Below are positions 7,696 through 15,699 of a DNA stretch of 64,000 nt, one piece after another. Within the stretch, counting starts at the first letter, position 1; each line of letters opens with the position of its first letter. Both the position numbers and the translations under genes were made by a program. The notes under the pieces are model-generated. The model was not told the origin of the DNA. It was given only the letters and a program-made list of their open reading frames with translations, and searched no databases. Source of the DNA: Caulobacter sp. UNC358MFTsu5.1. GTDB lineage: Bacteria > Pseudomonadota > Alphaproteobacteria > Caulobacterales > Caulobacteraceae. Where the stretch lies: the NCBI RefSeq assembly GCF_000712075.1, contig NZ_JONW01000009.1, forward strand, positions 310,001-374,000, written 5' to 3'.

Positions 7696-8664
7696 TCACT
7701 GTTTGTCCGGATCGACGAACAGCTCGCCGATGCTCATTCGTTTTGGGGTCAGCCCCTGGGCGAAGGCGGTCCGTTCCAGCGCCTCGATGGTCGGGCGGTT
7801 GGCCTCGACGCCGTAGGGCAGCGGGTCGGGACCGACGATGTCCATCAGCTTGACGTACTTCTTCTCGGTGGCGTCCTGTGGGCCGTTAGCGCGCACGCGC
7901 TCCAGCCATTCGTCCTTAGCGCGCTTGAAGGCGTCATAGAGCGACTTGGCCACCCAGGGGTGCTCGGCCAGCACCGAATCCTTCAGGACGATCGTGCCGT
8001 GCATCGGATAGACGCCGGTGCGGCGGAAATAGTCGGCTTCCAGCTCGGCGGCGTTGGGCAGCAGGTCCGGATAGTTGGCCTCGACCTCCTGCCAGCCGCC
8101 CGTCGGGGCGCCCGTGCGGCCGATGCCCGCCGCGCCCTCGACGCCGGCGGCCAGCTCGCCGTCGACCATCATGTCGGCCAGCGGTCGCGTGGCGTGGATC
8201 ACGTTGCCGGGCAGCTTCAGCTGCTGGACGTGCTCCTCGTCGTCGACCACCCAGGTCACCTTCGAGGGGTCCAGGCCGCAGTCGTCCATCAGGGCCTGGC
8301 GCAGCCAGACGCCCGTCGTCACCGAATAGGCGCGCACGCCCACCTTCTTGCCTTCCAGGTCCTTGGCCGTGACGATGCCGGCGTCGGGGCGGATCAGCAT
8401 GCCCGAGTGGTGGAACCGGCGGACCACGAAGATCGGCAAGGCCACGAACGGCGCGCCATAGGCCCGGGCGATGATGTAGGTCGTGGGCGCGATCTCGCAG
8501 ACGTCGAACTCCACGTCGCGGACCATGCGCCGGAAGGCGCCGATCTGCGGCTTGACCGTGATGATCTCCGCATCGACGCCCTCGATCGGGATCGCGCCGC
8601 TGCGGATGGCCGACGTATGCGGATGTTCGGCCACCGCGATCTTGAGGGGGACTTTTCCGGCCAA
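7696..8664 (-). CDS. 4,5-dihydroxyphthalate decarboxylase-like protein (Pht5/NMT1 fold)
   Basis: A 322-residue protein with a periplasmic-binding-protein-like fold but no signal peptide; it starts directly with a fold strand (PLKIAVAEHPHTSAIRSG). Family landmarks are FDVCEIAPTTYIIARAYG, GKKVGVRAYSVTTGVWLRQ and a late YPMHGTIVLKD segment. The named family enzyme is 4,5-dihydroxyphthalate decarboxylase. The start codon appears to be TTG at 8664, supported by a near-ideal AAGGAGAGG seven to eight bases upstream. A paralogue is cut by the left window edge (1-491). Within the operon, decarboxylation of a poly-carboxylated catechol before or after ring cleavage is the likely role; the exact substrate is not deducible. 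Confidence 0.75.
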   Translation of the reverse strand: MAGKVPLKIAVAEHPHTSAIRSGAIPIEGVDAEIITVKPQIGAFRRMVRDVEFDVCEIAPTTYIIARAYGAPFVALPIFVVRRFHHSGMLIRPDAGIVTAKDLEGKKVGVRAYSVTTGVWLRQALMDDCGLDPSKVTWVVDDEEHVQQLKLPGNVIHATRPLADMMVDGELAAGVEGAAGIGRTGAPTGGWQEVEANYPDLLPNAAELEADYFRRTGVYPMHGTIVLKDSVLAEHPWVAKSLYDAFKRAKDEWLERVRANGPQDATEKKYVKLMDIVGPDPLPYGVEANRPTIEALERTAFAQGLTPKRMSIGELFVDPDKQ

Positions 8665-8811
8665 TTTCCTCTCCTTGGTACAGTCAGATAGCGGGGGAAT
8701 GGCTGGCGGTCATCGCGTCAGTCTCGAAAGCCCCGTTCGGCTTGAAAAGGCTCGGACAAGGGGCCCGCCGCAACCGGCTCGCCGCGAAACCTTCCGGGCG
8801 CGCGCCATTTC

Positions 8812-10377
8812 CTATCGGCGGCCGTCGAGCCGGCGGGGGACGTCCATCGGGTTGTCGTCGCGCAAGGCGGGCGGCAGCAGCGCGGCGGGAACGTCCTGGT
8901 AGCAGACCGGCCGCAGGAAGCGGGCGATCGCCAGCGACCCGACCGAGGTCGAGCGCCCGTCCGAGGTGGCCGGAAACGGTCCCCCGTGCACCATGGCGTC
9001 GCAGACCTCGACCCCCGTGCCGAACCCGTCGAACAGGATCCGTCCGGCCAGCCGCTCCAGCCGCGGCATCAGCCGGGCGGCCTCTCCGAAGTCGGCTTCG
9101 GCGGCGTGGACCGCGACGGTCAACTGGCCCTCCAGCGCCTCCAGGACGCGTTCCAGCGCCGCGAGGTCAGGGCAGCGCACCAGCAGGGACGACGCCCCGA
9201 ACACCTCGTGCGACAGGGACGAGTCAGCGAGGAACGCCTCGGCGGTCGTGGCCAGCAGAACGGCCCCGCCGACGCCTTCGCCGCTCGGCCGGCCGCGCGC
9301 CACCACCTCGACGCGGGGGTGACGCTCCAGCGCCGCGACCCCGCGCTCGAAGGCCTGGCGGATGCCCGGCGTCAGCATGGTCGCCGGACCGGCCTGGGCG
9401 ACGCACTGGGCCGCTTCGGCGACGAAGGCGTCCAACGCCTGGCCTTCGATCGCCAGTAGCAGCCCCGGATTGGTGCAGAACTGGCCCGCGCCCAAGGTCA
9501 GCGCCGTGACGAAGCTGCGGGCGATGGCCTCGCTACGCGCGGCCAAGGCGCCCGGCAGCAGGATCACCGGATTGATGCTGCTCATCTCGGCATAGACCGG
9601 GATCGGTCGCGGCCGGGCCTGGGCCAGGGCCATCAGGGCCAGGCCTCCAGCGCGCGAACCGGTGAACCCCACCGCCTGGATCCTAGGGTCCGAAACCAGC
9701 GCCGCGCCCACCGCGTGGCCGTTGTCGAACAGCAGCGAGAACACGCCCGGCGGCAGGCCCGCCTCGGCCACGGCCTTGGCCACCGCCCGTCCGGCCAGTT
9801 CCGACGTTCCAGGATGGGCGGGGTGCGCCTTGACGACCACCGGGCAACCCGCCGCCAGCGCCGACGCCGTGTCGCCGCCGGCGACGGAAAAGGCGAGCGG
9901 GAAGTTGCTGGCCCCGAACACCGCCACCGGCCCCAGCGGCAAGTGCGTCAGGCGCAGGTCCGCGCGCGGCGGGGCTCGCCTGGGCAAGGCCTGATCGACC
10001 CGGACGTCGAGGAAACCGCCGTCGCGCAGGAGGGCCGCGAACAGCCGCAGTTGCCCGTTGGTGCGGCCGAGTTCGCCCTCCAGGCGCGGACGCGGCAGAC
10101 CGGTCTCGGCCATCGCCCGTTCGACGATCGCGCTCCCCTGCTCCGCCAGATTGACCGCGACGCCCTCCAGGAACGCCGCGCGCTGCGCGTGCGGCGTGGC
10201 GCGGTAGGCGTCGAAGGCCGCCTCGGCCAGGGCGCAGGCTCGCTCGACATCGTCGCGACCGGCGCTGGCGAAGGCCGGCTCCAACCTCTCGCCGCGGCCG
10301 GGGTCGAACGCCCGGAACGTCTCGCCTCCCCCCGCCACGGCCTCGCCGCCAATCAGCATCATGCCTCGCAGGTCCAT
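8812..10377 (-). CDS. Aldehyde dehydrogenase, 2-ketoglutarate-semialdehyde (2,5-dioxovalerate) type
   Basis: A 521-residue ALDH of the KGSADH/AldH(NADP+) subgroup. Catalytic features are N158 (ASNFP), E264 ([11 protein letters not shown]) and the nucleophile C301 ([10 protein letters not shown]). The motif [13 protein letters not shown] and the length near 520 fit the alpha-ketoglutaric semialdehyde dehydrogenase group better than typical 490-residue ALDHs. The ATG at 10377 follows AGGGAGG. It is the first gene of the leftward operon, and an LysR-type motif (10454-10480) lies 77 bases upstream. It would oxidise an aldehyde or semialdehyde from the aldolase/decarboxylase steps to a central-metabolism acid such as 2-oxoglutarate. 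Confidence 0.85.
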   Translation of the reverse strand: MDLRGMMLIGGEAVAGGGETFRAFDPGRGERLEPAFASAGRDDVERACALAEAAFDAYRATPHAQRAAFLEGVAVNLAEQGSAIVERAMAETGLPRPRLEGELGRTNGQLRLFAALLRDGGFLDVRVDQALPRRAPPRADLRLTHLPLGPVAVFGASNFPLAFSVAGGDTASALAAGCPVVVKAHPAHPGTSELAGRAVAKAVAEAGLPPGVFSLLFDNGHAVGAALVSDPRIQAVGFTGSRAGGLALMALAQARPRPIPVYAEMSSINPVILLPGALAARSEAIARSFVTALTLGAGQFCTNPGLLLAIEGQALDAFVAEAAQCVAQAGPATMLTPGIRQAFERGVAALERHPRVEVVARGRPSGEGVGGAVLLATTAEAFLADSSLSHEVFGASSLLVRCPDLAALERVLEALEGQLTVAVHAAEADFGEAARLMPRLERLAGRILFDGFGTGVEVCDAMVHGGPFPATSDGRSTSVGSLAIARFLRPVCYQDVPAALLPPALRDDNPMDVPRRLDGRR

Positions 10378-10453
10378 GCGCGCCTCCCTGTCATCCGTTT
10401 CGGCCGGGATGGAGCCGGAACCGGGAAACGGGGCGATAGATTTGCGGCGGCGC

Positions 10454-10480
10454 GTTATAAGTTTTTCGTCGTGCGGTATA
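10454..10480. promoter_or_regulatory. Operator-like bipartite TATA motif (site A)
   Basis: GTTATAA at 10454-10460 and GGTATAA at 10475-10481, with TATA cores 21 bases apart. It resembles the 20-base-spaced GTTATA pairs at 22087-22112 and 28289-28314. It lies 77 bases upstream of the aldehyde dehydrogenase start. Confidence 0.5.
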
Positions 10481-10507
10481 ATTCAACCACCGTCTCGCGG
10501 CGGATTT

Positions 10508-10523
10508 CTTATGACCATATAAG
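10508..10523. promoter_or_regulatory. LysR-type dyad CTTAT-N6-ATAAG
   Basis: CTTATGACCATATAAG is an inverted repeat of CTTAT and ATAAG around six bases, matching the AT-rich T-N11-A style of LysR binding sites. It lies between site A and the regulator gene and could be a second half of a composite operator. Confidence 0.4.
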
Positions 10524-10788
10524 CCCAATCCTCATCACCCATCCACGCCGTTCGCACTGTCTTCCCGCCTTCGCCGCCCAGCCGCCACAAGCATCGGAAC
10601 GCACGAATGAATGGTGATTTTATCGATCTATTTCAGCGCCATATCCCGGAGTTCTGCAACCCCATAGCCATCTCAGCCGTGCGCGCCGGCCGACGCCTCC
10701 GACCACGAACGACGATTGGAGCGTCGAAAATCGCCAATTCCCAGAGCGATAAATTCCTGTTACCGGTGGGCTATCGGGAGGACTAAAA

Positions 10789-12027
10789 ATGATCGACCAG
10801 GATCCTGAACACAGGGCCGCGTCGCTGAGCTTTCGGCAGCTGAAGCTGTTCGAGAGCGTGGGCCGTCTCAACAGCGTCCGCAGGGCGTCGGAGGAGTGCA
10901 ACCTCTCCCAGCCGGCGGTGACCCAGGCCCTGGCCAAGCTGGAGCTGCAGATCGGCGCCGTCCTGCTGGAGCGGCGGGCCAGCGGGAGCTATCTCAACGA
11001 ACTGGGCGAGATCTTCCATCGCCGGGTGACGCGCCTGTTCCAGCAGTTCGAGCAGGCCCTGATCGTGCTGGGCGTGCCCGGCGGCGCCGAGACCGCGCCG
11101 GTGATCGCCAAGCGCATCTCCCGTTCGCAGGCCCGCAGCCTGATCGCCATCGTCGACAGCGGCTCGTTCGCCCAGGCCGCCCAGGCCCTCGAGCTGTCGC
11201 AGGCCTCGCTGCAGCGCGCCGCCCGCGACCTGGAGGGCAACCTCAAGAAATCGATCTATTACCGCACCGCCAACGGCGTGATGGTCACCCCCGCCGGCGT
11301 CGAGTTCGGCCGCCGGATCAAGCTGGCCACCCAGGAGATCGAGTGGGGCGTCCAGGAGATCGAGGCCGCCCGCGGCTCGGTCGCCAGCCAGATCTCGATC
11401 GGCGCCATGCCGTTCGGCGGCAGCGTCCTGCTGGCCTCGGTGCTGGACGAATATGTCCAGACCCATCCCAAGGTCGACGTGCGAATCGTCAACGGCAGCG
11501 CCTCGGAGATGCACAAGCGCCTGCGCGACGGCGAGGTCGATTTCGTGATCGGCCTGGTCCAGGAGACCGGCGACCAGGACCTGGTCAGCGAGGCCCTGGC
11601 CCGCACGCCCTACGCCGTCGTCGCCCGCCGGGGCCACAAACTGGCCCGCAGGAACGAGGTCACCCTCGCCGACCTGCTGGACTACGACTGGGTGGTCGGC
11701 ACCCCCGGCGCTCATCGCCGCGCCTGCTTCGAGCGCCTGTTCGAGGGCGGTCCGGGTCCCCACGCCTCGATCGCCACCTGCGCCGTGCCGGTGATCCGCC
11801 ACCTGCTGTTGCGCAGCGATCGCCTGACGCTGATGACCTCGTACGAGCTGATGCAGGAAAGCGAACTGGCGCCGCTGCGGTTCGCGTCGATCGAACCGGC
11901 CCCCGCCATCGGCCTGACCCAACGCGCGGGCTGGCTGCCGACCCGGCTGCACCAGGGCTTCATCGATCTCCTGCGCCGCCATACCGCCGACGCCACCGCC
12001 CCGGCCCCGCTGCGCAAGGCCGGCTGA
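10789..12027 (+). CDS. LysR-type transcriptional regulator with two tandem HTH domains
   Basis: A 412-residue regulator, about 100 longer than a usual LysR protein. Residues 14-90 form a first LysR winged helix-turn-helix (SVRRASEECNLSQPAVTQAL). Residues 112-190 form a second, complete with its own wing and linker helix (SFAQAAQALELSQASLQRAA, then NGVMVTPAGVEFGRR). The effector-binding domain follows from about residue 198 (ISIGAMPFGGSVLLASVLDE). The start is ATG at 10789 after GGGAGG. Its divergent position points to control of the leftward catabolic operon, and GTTATA-type motifs recur across the window. The ligand is unknown but is probably a ring-cleavage substrate or intermediate. Confidence 0.88.
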   Translation: MIDQDPEHRAASLSFRQLKLFESVGRLNSVRRASEECNLSQPAVTQALAKLELQIGAVLLERRASGSYLNELGEIFHRRVTRLFQQFEQALIVLGVPGGAETAPVIAKRISRSQARSLIAIVDSGSFAQAAQALELSQASLQRAARDLEGNLKKSIYYRTANGVMVTPAGVEFGRRIKLATQEIEWGVQEIEAARGSVASQISIGAMPFGGSVLLASVLDEYVQTHPKVDVRIVNGSASEMHKRLRDGEVDFVIGLVQETGDQDLVSEALARTPYAVVARRGHKLARRNEVTLADLLDYDWVVGTPGAHRRACFERLFEGGPGPHASIATCAVPVIRHLLLRSDRLTLMTSYELMQESELAPLRFASIEPAPAIGLTQRAGWLPTRLHQGFIDLLRRHTADATAPAPLRKAG

Positions 12028-12109
12028 CGCGGTTCCTATCGCTCCGCCCGCGCTTCCTGGCGCCCGCCGGGACGCGCGCGGCCTAAGCACCGAGGTGGAG
12101 GATACGCCC

Positions 12110-13252
12110 ATGCCCATCACCCGCCGCGCGGTCACCGCCGCCGCCCTGTCGATGCTCGCCGCCCCCGCCCTGGCCAAGTCGCCGAGGGGGACGTTGGTCT
12201 ATGTCGGAACCCAGGGCGCCGAGGCCGGCCAGGGCGTCGTCGCCGCACGGCTGGACCCGCGCACCGGACGGCTGACGCCCCTGGGCCTCGCGGCCGAGAC
12301 CGTGCGCCCCACTTGGCTGGCGGCCCATCCGGTCAAGCCGCTTCTCTACGCCGTCAGCGAGATCGGCAACGACGGCAAGAGCCAGGGCGAGGTGCGGACC
12401 TTCCGCGCCGATCGGGCCACGGGAAAGCTGATCCTGGCCGGGATCGCGGCCTCGGGCGGCGGAGGCCCCACCCACCTGGCGCTGGACCTGCCGACGGCGA
12501 CCGTCCTGGCCGCCAACTTCGGCACCGGCCAGGTGGCGGCCCTGCCGATCCTGAGCGACGACACCCTGGCGCCGGTCGCCTCGGTCGTCGCCGACCAAGG
12601 CTCGGGCCCCAATCCGCGCCAGAAGGGTCCGCACGCCCACGGCGTGGTCCTGGACCCGACCCGACGCTTCGTCCTGGTCGCCGATCTCGGGGCCGACAAG
12701 GTGTTCGTCTACCGCTTCGACAAGACGACCCGCGCCCTGACGCCCGCCGAGCCGGCGACCGAGGCCCTGCCCCCAGGCAGCGGCCCGCGCCACCTGGTCT
12801 TCCATCCCGACGGCCGCTTCGTCTTCGTGCTGAGCGAGCTGATCCCCGAAATCCGCGTCTACGGCTGGAACGCCGGACGGCTGGCCCTGGTCCAGACCCT
12901 TCCGGTCGCCAGCGCCGACAAGGCCGCCGTGGCCCGGGGCGGCGAGATCGCCGTCAGCGCGGACGGCCGCTTCGTCTACGCCTCGGCGCGCGGCGAGGAC
13001 GTGATCGTGACCTATGCGGTCGACGGGCGCTCGGGCCGGCTGACGGAGATCCAGCGCCTGGCCAGCGGCGGCCAGTCCCCCTGGAGCTTCGCCATCGACC
13101 CCAGCGGCCGCTGGCTGCTGGTCGCCCACCAGGTCTCGGGGACCGTGGCCGTGCTGAAACGCGCGCCCAGGACCGGCAAGCTGGCGCTCACCGACCAGTC
13201 GCTGGCGGTCGCCAAGGCGACCAGCATCGCCTACCTAACGGCCCAACACTGA
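12110..13252 (+). CDS. Exported lactonase-family beta-propeller (6-phosphogluconolactonase-like)
   Basis: A 380-residue seven-bladed propeller of the YbhE/lactonase family. The N-terminus MPITRRAVTAAALSMLAAPA is a signal peptide with a twin-arginine, ending near ALAKSP, so the enzyme is probably periplasmic. Repeated blades show patterns such as PTWLAAHPVKPLLYAVSE, PRHLVFHPDGRFVFVLSE and SADGRFVYASARGED. The ATG at 12110 has GGAGG eleven bases upstream; an in-frame GTG at 12095 is less likely. The family includes 6-phosphogluconolactonase and fungal carboxymuconate cyclases. Its place 82 bases after the LysR gene hints at hydrolysis of an aromatic-derived or sugar-ester lactone, which is unproven. 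Confidence 0.78.
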   Translation: MPITRRAVTAAALSMLAAPALAKSPRGTLVYVGTQGAEAGQGVVAARLDPRTGRLTPLGLAAETVRPTWLAAHPVKPLLYAVSEIGNDGKSQGEVRTFRADRATGKLILAGIAASGGGGPTHLALDLPTATVLAANFGTGQVAALPILSDDTLAPVASVVADQGSGPNPRQKGPHAHGVVLDPTRRFVLVADLGADKVFVYRFDKTTRALTPAEPATEALPPGSGPRHLVFHPDGRFVFVLSELIPEIRVYGWNAGRLALVQTLPVASADKAAVARGGEIAVSADGRFVYASARGEDVIVTYAVDGRSGRLTEIQRLASGGQSPWSFAIDPSGRWLLVAHQVSGTVAVLKRAPRTGKLALTDQSLAVAKATSIAYLTAQH

Positions 13253-13265
13253 GGGCGAAAAAGAA

Positions 13266-13292
13266 AGGGCGAAGCCCGCCCGGCTTCGCCCT
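13266..13292. terminator. Bidirectional terminator-like hairpin
   Basis: AGGGCGAAGCC (13266-13276) pairs with GGCTTCGCCCT (13282-13292) over 11 bases with a 5-base loop. It lies between convergent genes ending at 13252 and 13368. An A-rich stretch (AAAAAGAAA) to its left gives a U-tract for leftward transcripts. Confidence 0.75.
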
Positions 13293-13367
13293 GAGAGTCG
13301 AGGAGTCTCGGAAGAGCGGCCGGAAGCGCGGGGACACGCTTCCGGCCCAGAGATCCAGGTGGGAGGC

Positions 13368-15488
13368 CTAGAAGTTCACGCCGACCCGCACCCCGAAGGT
13401 GCGCGGCGGCAGATAGGTGCCGTAGTAGGTGTTGGGCGTGGAGGTGGCGAAGGCGTAGGCCTTGACCAGCTCGTCGCTCAGATTGTTGCCGTAGGCCGTG
13501 ACCGACCACATGCCATTGGGACTGTCGTAGGTGAGGTTGACGTCCTCGGTGGTGTAGCCGTCCTGACGGATGACGGGGCTGCGGATGTCGAACAGCAGGT
13601 ACTGCTTGCTGACGAACCGGGCCCGGGCCGCGGCGGTGATCGTCGCGCCGTTCGACAGGTCGAAGCGGTGCGAATAGTCGACCGTCAGGGTCCGCCTCGG
13701 CGACTTGGGCAGCGGATTGCCCGAGAAGTCGCCGCCCGAGGAATAGGGCGTGACCGGCAGGACGAAGTCGTTGAACTCCGAATGGGTCAGGGCCCCGACC
13801 ACGCCCAGCCGGTCGGCCGAGGTGATCGCCCACACCGACTCCAGCTCCAGGCCGTACACCGTGGCCTTGTCGGCGTTGTAGGTGATCCGGCCCGAGGCGG
13901 TGCACGGCGGCAGGTTGGCAGGCAGGTTCAGGCAGCCCAGCTGGCTGGCCTGGTAGTCGTCGTACTTATAGTGGAAGCCCGTCAGATTCAGCTGCAAGGC
14001 ATTGTCGAACAAGCGGTTCTTCGATCCAGCCTCAAGCGAGAACACCTTCTCCGGATCATAGGCGTTGGGCGGCAGGCCGTCGTAGTTGCCGCCGGCCTTG
14101 TAGCCCGTCGCCGCCGTGAAATAGATCAGCGACCGCTCGGCCAGCTGGTACTCGATCGAGGCCTTCCAGTTGGTGGCTTCCCATTCGCTGTTGGCGAAGT
14201 TGGTGATCCGCGACAGCAGGACGCCGGCCGGATTGCGCACCTCGGTGGTGCCGCTCTGCTTCTTCTGGTCGGCCGTGTATCGCAGGCCGCCGGTCAGCCG
14301 CAGCTTGTCGGTGACGTGCCAGGTGGCCTGGCCGAACAGGGCGCGCGAATAGGCGTCGATGTCGGGATAGCCGAACCGCACCGAGGTCGGCGGCGCCAGC
14401 AGGGTCTGGTAGGAGCTCTGCAGCTCGTCCCAGTAGTAGGCGCCCACGATCCAGGTGACGGTCTGGTCCGGATTGGACGCCAGGCGAACCTCCAGCGAAT
14501 GCTGCTTGGCTTCCTGGTTCAGCTGGATGCGACGGTCGCTGGCGTAGAGGTTGTCCAGCGTCAGCTCGTGATAGGCGGGCAGCACCGTCAGGGTGATGTC
14601 GCCGATGTTCCAGGTGACCTCGGCGTGGACGCCGACGTTCTTGTTGTCGATGTGCGCGCCCGGGTTGGCCAGGTTGGTCGAGCGCGGATCGACGCCCGCC
14701 ACCGCCAGCTTGTAGGCCGCCGGGCCGACGCCCTTGCGCAGGTCGTAGTCGGCGCCCAGCAGGATCGACAGGTCGTCGGTCGGCTTGGCCAGCAGCTGAC
14801 CGCGGAAGGCCCGCGAGTTCTGGTCGTCGGTCTTGCCGTCGGTGGCGTAGCCATCGCGCTTGAGCGTCCGCATCGCCAGGCGCGCGGCTAGCTTGTCGCC
14901 CAGCGGCACGTTGACCATGCCCGAGACGCCGCGCTGGTTGTAGGAGCCGTATTCCGCCCCCACCGCGCCGTCGAAATCGAAAGTCGGCTTGTTGGAGATC
15001 ACATTGACCGCGCCCGCCGTGGCGTTGCGGCCGTAGAGCGTGCCCTGCGGACCGCGCAGCACCTCGACCTGCTGGATGTCGTAGATCAGGCCGCCGGTCG
15101 ACTGCGGGCGCCCGATGTAGACGCCATCGATATGGAAGGCCACGGCCGGGTCGCCCTGCGGCCCGTCATTGGTGCTGAAGATGCCCCGGATGGCCACGCC
15201 CGTGGCGGCGTTGCTGGAATTGATCTCGACGTTCGGGGCCGAGCCCTGCAGCGCCTGCAGGTTCGGCGCGCCCTGCTTTTCCAGGCTCTCGGCGCTGACC
15301 GCGGTCACCGCCACCGGAATGCTCTGGACGTTTTCGCTGCGCTTCTGGGCGGTGACGACCACCTCCTCCAGCGCCACGGCGTCCTTCGGCGTCTCCTGGG
15401 CCAGGGCCGCCCCCGCGGCGCCGACCAGTCCCAGGGCCGTGGTCGCCAGCAGCAGCGTGGCGCGCCCAGGACGAAGATGTCCCTTCAT
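13368..15488 (-). CDS. TonB-dependent outer-membrane receptor
   Basis: A 706-residue receptor. A signal peptide (about residues 1-30, ending ALAQE) is followed by a TonB box region (LEEVVVTAQKR), the plug domain (residues about 50-160, with VEVLRGPQGTLYGRNATAGAVN) and a 22-strand beta-barrel ending in aromatic F706 (RVGVNF). The ATG at 15488 follows AAGGGAGGAAC. It is one of three receptors in the window. No iron or siderophore genes lie nearby, so energised uptake of an organic substrate such as an aromatic or oligomer is plausible. It follows the TolB-like gene by 211 bases on the same strand. Confidence 0.92.
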   Translation of the reverse strand: MKGHLRPGRATLLLATTALGLVGAAGAALAQETPKDAVALEEVVVTAQKRSENVQSIPVAVTAVSAESLEKQGAPNLQALQGSAPNVEINSSNAATGVAIRGIFSTNDGPQGDPAVAFHIDGVYIGRPQSTGGLIYDIQQVEVLRGPQGTLYGRNATAGAVNVISNKPTFDFDGAVGAEYGSYNQRGVSGMVNVPLGDKLAARLAMRTLKRDGYATDGKTDDQNSRAFRGQLLAKPTDDLSILLGADYDLRKGVGPAAYKLAVAGVDPRSTNLANPGAHIDNKNVGVHAEVTWNIGDITLTVLPAYHELTLDNLYASDRRIQLNQEAKQHSLEVRLASNPDQTVTWIVGAYYWDELQSSYQTLLAPPTSVRFGYPDIDAYSRALFGQATWHVTDKLRLTGGLRYTADQKKQSGTTEVRNPAGVLLSRITNFANSEWEATNWKASIEYQLAERSLIYFTAATGYKAGGNYDGLPPNAYDPEKVFSLEAGSKNRLFDNALQLNLTGFHYKYDDYQASQLGCLNLPANLPPCTASGRITYNADKATVYGLELESVWAITSADRLGVVGALTHSEFNDFVLPVTPYSSGGDFSGNPLPKSPRRTLTVDYSHRFDLSNGATITAAARARFVSKQYLLFDIRSPVIRQDGYTTEDVNLTYDSPNGMWSVTAYGNNLSDELVKAYAFATSTPNTYYGTYLPPRTFGVRVGVNF

Positions 15489-15699
15489 TCGTTCCTCCCT
15501 TTATCGGTCGCCGTCCGATCCATGCCGGGCGGTCGCCGTTGTTGTTTTCACCAGGGCGGACAGCGCGTTTCCGTCGCCGAGCCGCCCGGGCGCCGACCTT
15601 TGAATTCCGAATTGAAGTAGAGCAGCGGATGGCCGCCGCGGCGCGATCCAAACCCCGCAGCGGCCGATAGCTTTATCGAACGCCCGTCCCCGCGGCCGC

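Larger units (their letters stand above)
10378..10788. promoter_or_regulatory. Divergent intergenic control region (ALDH operon / tandem-HTH LysR gene)
   Basis: A 411-base gap without a convincing gene, more AT-rich than its surroundings. It holds two LysR-like dyads near the ALDH side (10454-10480 and 10508-10523) and an ATTGG-N14-CCAAT dyad at 10715-10738 near the regulator. The regulator has a clear GGGAGGACTAAAA leader just before its ATG at 10789. The layout (regulator divergent from the operon it probably controls) is the classic LysR arrangement. Confidence 0.7.

Noticed and set aside
7696..8664. ABC-transporter solute-binding protein
   Set aside because: The fold is similar, but there is no signal peptide or lipobox and no permease/ATPase genes are nearby; operon context favours the Pht5-type enzyme.
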